Positions 9,370-17,531 of a DNA stretch of 64,000 nucleotides are shown here, piece after piece; position 1 is the first letter of the stretch, and every line of letters begins with the position of its first letter. The translations under genes were made by a program, and so were the position numbers. The notes under the pieces are model-generated. The model saw nothing but the letters and a program-made list of their open reading frames with translations, ran no database searches and was not told where the DNA came from. The DNA is from Paracoccus aminophilus JCM 7686. Lineage in GTDB: Bacteria > Pseudomonadota > Alphaproteobacteria > Rhodobacterales > Rhodobacteraceae. The stretch covers positions 142,584 to 206,583 of the forward strand of contig NC_022044.1 in NCBI RefSeq assembly GCF_000444995.1, written 5' to 3'.

Positions 9370-11297
9370 TTCGCCTCAAGCCCGACATAGGCGGTGCGCC
9401 CCTGCGAGCGATAACCCCAAGCGTCCATGTAGTCCTTGTCGAAGAGGTTCACGACACGGGCGGTCGCGCGCAGGTTTTGGTTGATGTCATAGCCTCCGGC
9501 GAGATTGACGACGGTATAGCTTGGCAGTTCGCGCGTCGGATAGCTGCCCCAGAACTGCGTATCATAATTGCCCGCGACATGGCGCAGATCGGCGCTCAGA
9601 TTGCCGCGCCCGCCGTCGAGATCATAGCTCGCGCGCAGACCGAATTCGTGACGCGGACGGCGGATCTCGACGCTGCCATCGGGGTTCTTGGCGTCAAGAT
9701 AGGTGTAATTCAGCCCAAGGCGCAGCGCCTCGGTCGCCTGCAACTGTCCGGCCAGCTCGATGCCTTCGCGCGGGCTTTTGCCGTGTTGGTTGACATAGCT
9801 CGCCCGCCCGCTGCCATCGGGGGCCGCGCCATAGGCATAGGTGATCTCGTCATCCATCTTTTCGTTGAAATAGGTCAGATCAACCGTGCCGCGCCCGCCG
9901 AGCAGCTCGGCCTCGATGCCGATGTCAAAGCCGGTGTTGCGCTCGGGCTTCAGGTGCGGATTGCCGAGCGTATAGCTGTCATTGGCGAAAAGCTCGTAAT
10001 AGGACGGCTTGACCAGACCGCGCCCGGCGGAGGCATGAACCCGATAGGGCGCATTCGGCACCTGCCAGGACAAAGCGAGGTTCCAGCTGGTGAAATCGTC
10101 AAAGCTCGTGAAGCGATCGTGGCGCAGCCCGGCCTGCACATCGAGCCCGTTGTCGAAGAAGCCGCGATATTCGAGCGCCACCGACGTGTTGGCGCGGCGG
10201 TAATCGGGGGCGGCGGTGTTGTCATCCTTGACCCGCTCGACCATCACATTCACCAGCTGGCGCGCTTCGGCCACCTGCTGGCCGTCGAGGCTCGCGCTCA
10301 GGCGATATTTCAACGCGCGGGTCTGGCCCCGCGTCTCGGGCCCGCCGTTCGAGCTTTGCTTGTAGACCGTGTCCTGATAGTCGAGCCGGTGCAGCACCCG
10401 CCCGTCCAGCATCGCATATTCGCCCCAGATCGAGCCCAGAGTCTCGTTGCGTGTGCTGTGCTGGTTGGGATCGTCGATCAGATAATCCATATAGCTGGTG
10501 GCGGCGTAATTTGTTGAATCGTAATCATATTTCTCTTTGGCGCGGCGCAAGGTAAAGCCAAGCTTCACCTCGTCGCTCGCCTGCCAATCGCCGGTCAGGC
10601 CAAGGGTGGCGCGGTCGATGCCGTCTTTTTCATGGCCGGTGAAAGCCTGATTATAGCCGTGATCGTCGCGCTTTGACGCCGTGAAGGCCAGCCCGCCGCG
10701 CTCTGTGCGCTGGGTGAACCAGCCCGAGACCGCATAGCCATTCCCGGCCTCGACCGCGCCGCCATAATGCGTGCCCGGCTGGCCCTGCCGCGTGATGATA
10801 TTGATCACCCCCGCCGAGGCATTCGCGCCGTAATAGACCGATTGCGGCCCGCGCAGGATCTCGATCCGGTCGATATTGGCGGTCTCGAGCCCGCTCAGGA
10901 TATATTCGTCATTGCCGCCGGTCGCGGGGACGCCGTCGATCAGGATCAGCGTGTGATTGGCCTCGGCGCCGCGAATGCGGACCTGCGTGAAGCTGGATCC
11001 GGTCGAGCTGACCGCCACGCCCGGGACATCGCGCAGAGCGTCCTGCACGCTGCGGATGCCGCGCCGCTCGATCTCATCGGCGGTCAGGATCGTATAGGCG
11101 CGCCCATAAGCATTGGCCGGAATCGGCGAGAGCCCGCCCGAGATCACCACCGTCTCCAGCGTGACGCGACCTGCGGTCTCATCATCCTGCGCCACGGCCG
11201 GAGTAACGGGCTGCGTGACGTCTTGTGCCATAACGGCAAGCGGCAGCAGCACCGCAGAAATTGCAAGCCAAGAGGTCTGAAGTCGGACCATATCCAT
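9363..11297 (-). CDS. btuB: TonB-dependent outer-membrane cobalamin receptor
   Basis: A 644-residue outer-membrane receptor. A signal peptide ends near AVMAQ (residue 24); a TonB-box-like ETVVISGG follows, then the plug domain (ADEIERRGIRSVQDALRDVPG, VRIRGAEANHTLILIDG, RIEILRGPQSVYYGANA) and a 22-strand-type barrel that ends in an aromatic residue (AKW). The ATG at 11297 (MDMVRL) or 11291 (MVRL) is preferred over an upstream in-frame ATG at 11378, because it is followed directly by the signal peptide and preceded by AAAGG. The long leader contains the cobalamin riboswitch, so expression should fall when B12 is sufficient. Confidence 0.93.
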   Translation of the reverse strand: MDMVRLQTSWLAISAVLLPLAVMAQDVTQPVTPAVAQDDETAGRVTLETVVISGGLSPIPANAYGRAYTILTADEIERRGIRSVQDALRDVPGVAVSSTGSSFTQVRIRGAEANHTLILIDGVPATGGNDEYILSGLETANIDRIEILRGPQSVYYGANASAGVINIITRQGQPGTHYGGAVEAGNGYAVSGWFTQRTERGGLAFTASKRDDHGYNQAFTGHEKDGIDRATLGLTGDWQASDEVKLGFTLRRAKEKYDYDSTNYAATSYMDYLIDDPNQHSTRNETLGSIWGEYAMLDGRVLHRLDYQDTVYKQSSNGGPETRGQTRALKYRLSASLDGQQVAEARQLVNVMVERVKDDNTAAPDYRRANTSVALEYRGFFDNGLDVQAGLRHDRFTSFDDFTSWNLALSWQVPNAPYRVHASAGRGLVKPSYYELFANDSYTLGNPHLKPERNTGFDIGIEAELLGGRGTVDLTYFNEKMDDEITYAYGAAPDGSGRASYVNQHGKSPREGIELAGQLQATEALRLGLNYTYLDAKNPDGSVEIRRPRHEFGLRASYDLDGGRGNLSADLRHVAGNYDTQFWGSYPTRELPSYTVVNLAGGYDINQNLRATARVVNLFDKDYMDAWGYRSQGRTAYVGLEAKW

Positions 11298-11308
11298 GCC
11301 TTTCCAAC

Positions 11309-11325
11309 GCAGGCGGCGCCTGCGG
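11309..11325 (-). promoter_or_regulatory. Palindromic hairpin next to the btuB ribosome binding site
   Basis: The sequence CGCAGGCGGCGCCTGCG pairs as CGCAGG with CCTGCG around a 5-nt loop. It ends a few nt upstream of the AAAGG that serves the btuB ATG at 11297. It lies between the riboswitch aptamer and the start codon, where an expression platform is expected, and could sequester or expose the translation start. No poly-U terminator is seen in the leader, which favours translational control. The regulatory role is inferred. Confidence 0.4.
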
Positions 11326-11428
11326 ATCCCAGTTCGGCCTGCGGAAAGGATTGCCCCGCGCAGACCCGTGACGGTCACCGCTGCGGAAGGCCGCTTTCCA
11401 TGCGCGCCCCGCGCCGGAAATGGGTGAG

Positions 11429-11614
11429 GGCTTGGGCAGGTCTCCTGGCTTGCGGGTCAGCGCTCGGGCCGGTCTTCCCGGGATCATCCCAGTGACATCG
11501 TCGGCCGTCGCTCGCCGCTTACAGTTGCGGGGGCAGCCGCGGATTTGCCTGATAGGCGCACCGCAGTTCCCTTTTAATCCGAGGGGCTGCCCCGGAACCA
11601 AAGCTGCCCGAGCC
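11429..11614 (-). ncRNA. Cobalamin (AdoCbl/B12) riboswitch aptamer
   Basis: On the minus strand the leader contains, in order, AAAAGGGAAC...GGTGCGCC, the core GCTGCCCCCGCAACTGTAAGCGG region (described, not one contiguous motif), GTCACTGGG, CGGGAAGACC, and the B12 box AAGCCAGGAGACCTGCC (11435-11451). The closing P1 stem forms between 11604-11614 and 11429-11439 with one mismatch. These are the diagnostic parts of the cobalamin riboswitch. It sits about 130 nt upstream of the btuB start and should control the btuB-F-C-D operon. The rest of the gap up to the Rrf2 gene at 11739 holds the promoters of the two divergent transcripts. Confidence 0.97.
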
Positions 11615-11721
11615 TTGGTCCGTCACCCCGGTTTTTGTCAAGACCATTCAACCGAGTTACGGCCTTGGTTGGGGGTGGCGCGCCTTTCAGACCCCGCCCA
11701 CCTTGACTTTCGGCGCGAATC

Positions 11722-11738
11722 GTAACATATGAAGTTAC
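11722..11738. promoter_or_regulatory. Palindromic operator-like site before the Rrf2 gene
   Basis: GTAAC and GTTAC form an inverted repeat around 7 nt (ATATGAA), ending at the base just before the ATG at 11739. It covers the position where a ribosome binding site should lie, which suggests repression of the regulator by itself. A similar GTGAC...GTTAC element occurs at 13118-13135, after the adjacent oxidoreductase gene. Confidence 0.5.
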
Positions 11739-12182
11739 ATGAAACAGAACAGCCGCCTCTCCGCCGTCCTTCACGCCTTGCTGCATATGGCCGAGCATGA
11801 CGGGCCGATGACCTCTGAAAAGCTCGGCGAATGCCTGAGCGCCAATCCGGTCGTGGTGCGCCGCACCATGGGGCTTTTGCGCGAGGCCGGGCTGGTCTCG
11901 GCCGAGCGCGGTCATGCAGGCGGTTGGCGGATCTCGGCGGATCTGGCGCAGGTTACCTTGCTCCAGCTTCATGCCGCTTTGGGCGAGCCCGCGATCTTTG
12001 CCATCGGCAATCACAGCGAGCATCCCAAATGTCTGGTCGAGCAGACCGTGAATGCCGCGCTCGATCACGCTTTCGCCGAGGCCGAGGCGCTGCTGCTCTC
12101 TCGTTTCGCCCATGTGACATTGGCCGATCTGGCCGAGGATTTCGCGCGCCGCCATCAAGAGTATCGCGCCGCCAAGGAGTGA
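11739..12182 (+). CDS. Rrf2-family transcriptional regulator
   Basis: A 147-residue Rrf2-type repressor. Residues 1-70 form the winged helix (MKQNSRLSAVLHALLHMAEH, GECLSANPVVVRRTMGLLREAGLV, then the RGHAGGW wing), typical of the YwnA-like branch. Only one cysteine (HPKCLVEQ, near residue 100) is present, so an Fe-S cluster like that of IscR or NsrR is unlikely; thiol or ligand sensing is more plausible. It lies 3 nt upstream of a thioredoxin-reductase-like gene, the probable target, and a palindrome directly precedes its start. The signal is not known. Confidence 0.88.
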   Translation: MKQNSRLSAVLHALLHMAEHDGPMTSEKLGECLSANPVVVRRTMGLLREAGLVSAERGHAGGWRISADLAQVTLLQLHAALGEPAIFAIGNHSEHPKCLVEQTVNAALDHAFAEAEALLLSRFAHVTLADLAEDFARRHQEYRAAKE

Positions 12183-12185
12183 AAG

Positions 12186-13073
12186 ATGCAAGATGTGATC
12201 GTGATCGGGGGCAGCTACGCCGGAATGGCAGCGGCCCTGCAGCTTCTGCGTGCCCGCCGCAAGGTTCTGGTGATCGACGCCGGGCAAAGGCGCAATCGCT
12301 TCGTCAGCGCCTCGCATGGCTTTCTCGGGCAGGACGGCGTCGATCCGGCGCGGATCTGGGCCGAGGCGCGCGCGCAATTGCGGGCCTATCCGACGCTGAG
12401 CTGGGTCGAAGCGACCGCCGCAGAGGTCAGCGGAGCCAAGGATGATTTCCGCGTGACGACCACGACGGGCGAGCAGTTTGCGGGGCGGCGACTGTTGCTC
12501 GCGACCGGCGTCTCCGATGAGCTTCCCGAGATCGAGGGCCTTGCCGCGCGGTGGGGCAAGGGCGTCTTCCATTGCCCCTATTGCCACGGCTACGAGCTCG
12601 ATCAGGGCCGCATCGGCGTCATTGCCACCGGCCCGATGTCGATCCATCAGGCCCAGCTTTTGCCGGAATGGGGCGAGATCACCTTCCTGACGAATGACCG
12701 GTTTTCGCCCGATGCCGATCAGCGCGCCGATCTCGCCCGCCGTGGCGTGACGCTTGAGGAAACCCCGATCGCGCGCCTGACGGGCCTCGCCGATGTCGAG
12801 CTGGCGGACGGACGGATCCTGCCTTTCGCGGGGCTTTTCACCGCCACGCGCACGAGCCCGGCCAGCCCGGTGGCCGCCGCCTTGGGATGCGCGCTGAGTG
12901 AAACCATCTTCGGCCTTCAGATCCAGACAGGCGACAGCAAGGAAACCAGCATTCCCGGCGTTTACGCCTGCGGCGATGTCGCCCGCGCGCCGCACACGGT
13001 CTCGCTGGCAGTGGGCGATGGCGCTTGGGCGGGGGCGCAGCTCCACCGCTCGCTGGTGTGGCCAGACGGCTGA
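12186..13073 (+). CDS. Thioredoxin-reductase-like FAD/NAD(P)H oxidoreductase
   Basis: A 295-residue two-dinucleotide-domain flavoprotein. The FAD-binding GGSYAGMAAALQLLRAR is at 8-24, the redox disulfide CPYCHGYE near 135, and the C-terminal FAD motif GVYACGDVARAPHTV near 258. The NADPH-domain glycine motif is weak (GVIATGPMS), and the protein is shorter than thioredoxin reductase (about 315-320), so the partner is probably not the housekeeping thioredoxin. It follows the Rrf2 regulator by 3 nt, which suggests a thiol- or electrophile-stress pair. The substrate cannot be told from the sequence. Confidence 0.85.
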   Translation: MQDVIVIGGSYAGMAAALQLLRARRKVLVIDAGQRRNRFVSASHGFLGQDGVDPARIWAEARAQLRAYPTLSWVEATAAEVSGAKDDFRVTTTTGEQFAGRRLLLATGVSDELPEIEGLAARWGKGVFHCPYCHGYELDQGRIGVIATGPMSIHQAQLLPEWGEITFLTNDRFSPDADQRADLARRGVTLEETPIARLTGLADVELADGRILPFAGLFTATRTSPASPVAAALGCALSETIFGLQIQTGDSKETSIPGVYACGDVARAPHTVSLAVGDGAWAGAQLHRSLVWPDG

Positions 13074-13117
13074 TCCGCACCGCGCGAAAGCACGGGTCAC
13101 GCGGGTTGCGCTTTCCG

Positions 13118-13135
13118 TGACATAATTCGAGTTAC
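13118..13135. promoter_or_regulatory. Second GTGAC/GTTAC inverted repeat
   Basis: GTGAC and GTTAC are separated by 8 to 9 nt in a CGTGACATAATTCGAGTTACAAA context, close to CGTAACATATGAAGTTACAT at the Rrf2 start. Both read ACATA followed by GAxGTTACA. It lies 45 nt after the oxidoreductase stop, between convergent genes, where a promoter operator is not expected. It may be a second binding site for the Rrf2 protein or a remnant. Confidence 0.3.
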
Positions 13136-13158
13136 AAACAGTTCAGGCGCAAATGAAA

Positions 13159-13194
13159 GATCAGCCACCCCCATTTCGACGCGGGTGGCCGATC
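13159..13194. terminator. Terminator between the convergent oxidoreductase and MFS genes
   Basis: GATCAGCCACCC (13159-13170) pairs with GGGTGGCCGATC (13183-13194) through eleven pairs and one mismatch, with a 12-nt loop. On the minus strand the stem is followed by TTTCATTT, which favours termination of the MFS transcript. It could act in both directions. Confidence 0.5.
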
Positions 13195-13220
13195 TTGTGC
13201 CAAAGCGGGTGCCTCCGGGC

Positions 13221-14795
13221 TTAGGCGCCGGAATGCACCTCCAGCCGCTCTTCCTTCAGCGAAAAGGCCGCGACGAAGGCCAGCGCCGCAATTCCCGCCG
13301 CGACCAGGAACAGCACCTGGAAGGCCCCGGCATAGACATTGGCGATCAGATCTCGCGTCGCGGTCGGCAGACCCGCCGCCACTGCCGGTGAGAGCTTTTC
13401 GAGGTCGAGCCCGGCGGGCAAGGTCACGGCGCTATGCGCCACCAGCGCGGCGACAATCGCGCCATAGACCGAAATCGCAATTGAGGCCCCGCCCATCCGC
13501 GTCAGCGACACCGCTCCGGTTGCAGCCCCCGTGTCGCGGCGCAGCGCCGCATTCTGCACGCCCAAGAGCGGCACCTGCTGGCCGACACCAATCCCGATGC
13601 CGTGAAAGAGCATCAGGGGCGTGATCAGCCATAAGGTCACCGGCGGATGCAGCGCGGAAATCGCGAGCAGGCAGAGACAGCTCAACCCGCTCGACAGCAT
13701 CGCGAAGGGCCGATAGCGCCCGGTGCGCGACATGATCCGCCCCGCCGTCAGCGAGCCGAGCACGATGCCTCCGGTCAGCGGCACGAACAAAAGCCCTGCC
13801 ACGGTCGGCGTCAGCCCGGTCACCGATTGCAGATACAGCGCGAAATAGGTCGAAAGCCCGATCCCGATCGAGCCCGAGGCCATCGAGATCAGCAGCAGCA
13901 GATTGACGGTCTTGCTGGAAAACAGGCTCAGCGGCACGACCGGCTCTTTCGCGCGTTTCTCGACCTGCACCCAAGCGATGGCCAGCACGATCCCCGCGCC
14001 GATCACCGCCAGACCGGTTGGCGAGAACAGGCCTCCGAAAAGCTGCGAGCCATCCGCCCAGAGCACCAGACTGGCGATACAGCCCGCCAGCAGGGCCGCG
14101 CCGAGATAGTCGATTGTCGGGGTCCGCTCGGGGCGTTTGTGGGGCAGCATCATGCCCAGCCCGGTCAGCACGAGCACACCAATCGGCAGGTTGATGAGAA
14201 AGATCGAGCGCCAGCCGAACATGTCGCTCATAAAGCCGCCGAGCACCGGGCCAATCGCGCTTGCGAGCATCAGCATCAGGCTGGCATAGCTTTGATAACG
14301 CGCCCTTTCTCGGGGTTGGAACAGATCGGCGTTGATCGCGAAAATCGAGGTCACGATCCCGCCGCCGCCCAAGGCTTGCAGCAAGCGCGCTGCGATCAGC
14401 GCATCCATCGACACCGCCAGCGCGCAGATCCCCGAGCCGAGCGTGAAGATCAGAACCGCCGCCATCATCACATATTTGCGGCCGAAGAGATCGCCCAGCT
14501 TGCCATAAACCGGCATGACCGCGCTCGATCCCAGCAGATAGATCGAGCCGACCCAGCCGAAACGCTCAAGCTGGCCGAATTCGCCGACGATGGTCGGCAA
14601 AGCGGTCGCCACGATCTGATTGTCGAGCGTGGCCATGAACATCGCCGTCATCAGGAAGGCAAAGATCACCAGACGCTGGCGATGCTCGGGCGCAGTTCCA
14701 GTGCCAGCGCCAGTGCGGGTGCCGACACCGACCCCCGCTTTGTCCGCTGCCTCTGCCGCCATGGAACGGGATGTGCTGTCTGAACTGGATGTCAT
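13221..14795 (-). CDS. DHA2-family MFS multidrug transporter (EmrB/QacA type)
   Basis: A 524-residue inner-membrane drug/proton antiporter with about 14 predicted membrane segments, the DHA2 layout. Motif A appears as YGKLGDLFGRKYVM near residue 98, after a first segment with MATLDNQIVATALPTIVGE (motif D1 of the family). A Gly/Ala/Thr-rich 40-residue leader precedes the first segment; the start could instead be Met12 (14762). The divergent MarR gene 106 nt away, with a palindrome between, suggests MarR-controlled induction by a toxic compound. No membrane-fusion partner of EmrA type lies next to it. Confidence 0.88.
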   Translation of the reverse strand: MTSSSDSTSRSMAAEAADKAGVGVGTRTGAGTGTAPEHRQRLVIFAFLMTAMFMATLDNQIVATALPTIVGEFGQLERFGWVGSIYLLGSSAVMPVYGKLGDLFGRKYVMMAAVLIFTLGSGICALAVSMDALIAARLLQALGGGGIVTSIFAINADLFQPRERARYQSYASLMLMLASAIGPVLGGFMSDMFGWRSIFLINLPIGVLVLTGLGMMLPHKRPERTPTIDYLGAALLAGCIASLVLWADGSQLFGGLFSPTGLAVIGAGIVLAIAWVQVEKRAKEPVVPLSLFSSKTVNLLLLISMASGSIGIGLSTYFALYLQSVTGLTPTVAGLLFVPLTGGIVLGSLTAGRIMSRTGRYRPFAMLSSGLSCLCLLAISALHPPVTLWLITPLMLFHGIGIGVGQQVPLLGVQNAALRRDTGAATGAVSLTRMGGASIAISVYGAIVAALVAHSAVTLPAGLDLEKLSPAVAAGLPTATRDLIANVYAGAFQVLFLVAAGIAALAFVAAFSLKEERLEVHSGA

Positions 14796-14841
14796 CGGGA
14801 ATCGCTCATCGGATGCTGCGGCAATTTGCCATTTGCAGATG

Positions 14842-14856
14842 TATGCTCATAGCATA
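14842..14856. promoter_or_regulatory. Palindromic MarR operator candidate
   Basis: TATGCT and AGCATA form a perfect inverted repeat around CAT in the 106-nt gap between the MFS and MarR genes. MarR dimers commonly bind AT-rich palindromes of this size in a shared divergent promoter, so this is the likely operator for both genes. Confidence 0.6.
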
Positions 14857-14901
14857 TAACTGACAAGAGCAGATAACTCCGCCCGGAACGAGCCCCATAA
14901 C

Positions 14902-15408
14902 ATGACCGACGCCCCGCAAGACGACAGAACCATGGCCTCGGCTTCGATCGAGCGGATCGCCGATGCCATGTCGCAATGGCGGCTGGTCTTTTCGCGCCGC
15001 TATATCGGGCGCGGCGCGCTCGAAAGCGTGGCGCCGGGGCTGAAACACGCTCATCTCGATGTGCTGGAGGCGGTGCATCGGCTGTCGGGGCGTGGTGAGG
15101 CGACGGTCGGCTCGATTGCCGAGATCATCAATATCGACCCCTCGCGCTCCAGCCGGATGGTCAGCGAGCTGGTCGAGAGCGGACTTCTCAAGCGCGCGGT
15201 TTCGCAAAGCGACGGGCGGCGCGCGGTGGTCGAGCTGGGCGAGAAGACCGAGGGCTTCTTTCAGGCCAAGCGCGCGATTCAGCGCGATCTCTTGGGCAAG
15301 ATTACCCGCGGCTGGACCCCTGCCGAGGTCGAGACCTTCGCCGGGCTTCTGGCGCGTTTCGTTGAGGGTCTGGAAGCGGGCACCCGCGCCGAGGTTGATC
15401 GCAGCTGA
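14902..15408 (+). CDS. MarR-family transcriptional regulator
   Basis: A 168-residue winged-helix repressor. The core is HAHLDVLEAVHRLSGRGEATVGSIA at about 50-75, the recognition helix region DPSRSSRMVSELVESGLLKR at about 80-100, and the wing SQSDGRRAVVELGEKT at about 103-118, including the conserved D-x-R of MarR wings. It is divergent from the DHA2 pump and probably represses it until a ligand binds. A longer-than-usual N-terminus (about 35 residues before the first core helix) is present. Confidence 0.88.
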   Translation: MTDAPQDDRTMASASIERIADAMSQWRLVFSRRYIGRGALESVAPGLKHAHLDVLEAVHRLSGRGEATVGSIAEIINIDPSRSSRMVSELVESGLLKRAVSQSDGRRAVVELGEKTEGFFQAKRAIQRDLLGKITRGWTPAEVETFAGLLARFVEGLEAGTRAEVDRS

Positions 15409-15425
15409 CGCCCGAGGCTAGGGCG

Positions 15426-17531
15426 TCAATTCTCGGTGACGGACGCGGCTGACGCGTCCTCTTGCGGGGCCCGCGCGGGCTCATTGACCGGCCCATCAGC
15501 GGTCGCCACAGCCGCGACCTCGAACCGGGCGACATCGACCGCAGCCTTGCCGCCCCCTGCCCGGATTTCGTCCAGCGCGAAGGGCAAAAGCCGCGCGGCG
15601 GTGCTGCCAGCGGGCGCAGCCGCGACGCTTGCCAGTGGCTTGTCCGAGGCCAGTGCCAATAAAAGTTGCGGCTGCGGCCCGGTTTCATCCGGCGCCAGCG
15701 AGATTCCGAAGGTAAAGGTGAACGAGCCATCGGCCTCGGCGGTGACGATCTTCGAAAGATCGTAAATCCCGCCCTTAGGCGAGACCAGAAACAGCCAAAG
15801 ACTGCGCCCGGCAAGATCGCGGATCCGCCCCGAAGCCTCGCCGCCGCTGGTCACGACCAGCTCGTCCAGCGAGAGCGCAGGCGGCGCGGCCTCGCGGCCC
15901 GAGAGCATATGCAGGAACTCGACCGCCGGGCATTGCGCATTCGAGACCAGCCCCTCAACCAAGGCCGGATTGCTGCTGAATTTGCCGGAATAGGCCGTTT
16001 GCAGCGCGGTGAAATCGCGCGGTCCATCGGCCAAAGTCCCGATCTTGCCCGCATCGACGCCTTTGACGATCCGCGCCGCGTAGCTGCAGGCGGGCAAGGG
16101 CTGTTCGGCCAGAAAACCGTCGCGCGAGGCCGGATCGCGCGCCGGAAGCGCGATCGTCTCGGTCGGGCTGTCCGCGCCTGCGCCCGTCGGACCCGGCGGC
16201 AGATCGGAGGGCGCCGCGCCGCGCATCGCATAGAAGCCGCCGCCCGCCGCGACCAAGGCCGCCACGATAAGCCCCGAATAAAGCATCCCGCGCGAGGTTT
16301 TCCGCTCGGCGGGGGCGGTGCCTGCCTGCTCGGCCGCGATGGTGGCGAAGGGGCTGGCCGAGGCCAGTTCTCCGCCAAGGCTGCCCGTCAAAAGACCCGA
16401 GGTGCCGGTCGTCTCGGCAGGTGCAACCGCGCCCGCTTCGCCGCTCTCCCACAGGGGCAGGCGATAGCGCGCGGGCAGATGGGTCGGATCGTCGAGGATG
16501 CGCAAAATCGCCTCCATCGACTCGGGCCGCGCCGCCGGATCGGGTTCCAGCATATGCTGAAGCAGCGGATAGATCTCATGCGGAATCCCGGTCAGATCGG
16601 GAATGCGCCGCCGCGTCTCGGAGGCCTCGACCACCGAACTGCCCATGTCCAGCGCCGTGCCGCGCACCGCCGCCGTGATCATCAGCGCGAGCCCATAGAC
16701 ATCGGCCTGCGGCCCGATCACGCCCCGTGCATGACCAAGCTGTTCCGGCGCGATATACTTGAATTTGCCCGCAAACCGCCCGCCGAGCCCGTCGCCAAGT
16801 TCGGTCGAGCGGGCAATGCCAAAGTCGATCAGCACCGCCTGATCAAGCTGATCGTCGCGCAAGATCACGTTGTCGGGCGAAAGGTCACGGTGGGTGATGC
16901 CGCGCGCATGGGCCTCGGCCAAACCATGACCCAGACGGCGCAACAGGATCAGCGCCTCAGCCGCCGACAGCGGTCCGCGCGATTTCACGAAATCCCACAG
17001 ATGCTGGCCCTCGACATATTCCATGATGAGGCAATAGCGATCGAGCCCGCGGTCGCGCACGAAGTTGTGGTAGCGCACGATCGCATCGTCGCGCATCTGC
17101 ACCAAAATCCGCGCCTCGCCCCGGAAAAGGTCGATGATCGCCTGATCGCGGGCGAGATTGGGCAGGATCACCTTCACCGCGACCGGGTCGCCGGTGAAGA
17201 GGTTCTCGCCGCGATAGACCTCGCCCATGCCGCCCGCGCTGATGGTTTCGAGAATGCGGTAATTGTCGTTGATGACCGTGCCGGGCTTGACGATCTGGGC
17301 CGGGGACTCGGGTGGCAGCTCGGGCGGATGTGCGGCAAACCGCGTGCGATCGGCCTCGGCATCCGGGGTCGGCGTGGCGGGTCCCGCGCTCGCAATCCGC
17401 GTCGGCTCCGCCGCGTCGGTGGCGGCGGGCAAGGCGATGCGGGTGCGGTCGTCATGCGACGGGTCCGGGGACGGAGGCTGTGCCGCGGGCGGGCTCGTCC
17501 CGGTCTTGGGGTCGTCTTCGGGCTGGCTCAT
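15426..17531 (-). CDS. ppkA: T6SS membrane-bound Ser/Thr protein kinase
   Basis: A 701-residue kinase that drives threonine-phosphorylation control of T6SS assembly. Residues 1-80 are a disordered Thr/Pro-rich region with DRTRIA (28-33), EPTRIA (42-47) and DRTRFA (61-66). The kinase domain spans about 91-345: glycine loop ISAGGMGEVY (97-106), K120, HRDLSPDN (214-221), DFG (236-238), APE (261-263). A membrane helix lies at 416-433, and 480-655 would be periplasmic. That last domain (QCPAVEFL, G-x-I, LLLALAS, LASV) is homologous to the C-terminus of the TonB-like protein at 38547-39659. The ATG overlaps the pppA stop by 4 nt. The periplasmic part is probably the sensor. Confidence 0.93.
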   Translation of the reverse strand: MSQPEDDPKTGTSPPAAQPPSPDPSHDDRTRIALPAATDAAEPTRIASAGPATPTPDAEADRTRFAAHPPELPPESPAQIVKPGTVINDNYRILETISAGGMGEVYRGENLFTGDPVAVKVILPNLARDQAIIDLFRGEARILVQMRDDAIVRYHNFVRDRGLDRYCLIMEYVEGQHLWDFVKSRGPLSAAEALILLRRLGHGLAEAHARGITHRDLSPDNVILRDDQLDQAVLIDFGIARSTELGDGLGGRFAGKFKYIAPEQLGHARGVIGPQADVYGLALMITAAVRGTALDMGSSVVEASETRRRIPDLTGIPHEIYPLLQHMLEPDPAARPESMEAILRILDDPTHLPARYRLPLWESGEAGAVAPAETTGTSGLLTGSLGGELASASPFATIAAEQAGTAPAERKTSRGMLYSGLIVAALVAAGGGFYAMRGAAPSDLPPGPTGAGADSPTETIALPARDPASRDGFLAEQPLPACSYAARIVKGVDAGKIGTLADGPRDFTALQTAYSGKFSSNPALVEGLVSNAQCPAVEFLHMLSGREAAPPALSLDELVVTSGGEASGRIRDLAGRSLWLFLVSPKGGIYDLSKIVTAEADGSFTFTFGISLAPDETGPQPQLLLALASDKPLASVAAAPAGSTAARLLPFALDEIRAGGGKAAVDVARFEVAAVATADGPVNEPARAPQEDASAASVTEN

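Noticed and set aside
9363..11297. TonB-dependent receptor and ABC importer as an iron-siderophore system
   Set aside because: The cobalamin riboswitch upstream fixes the likely ligand as cobalamin, and no Fur-box-like site was recognised.
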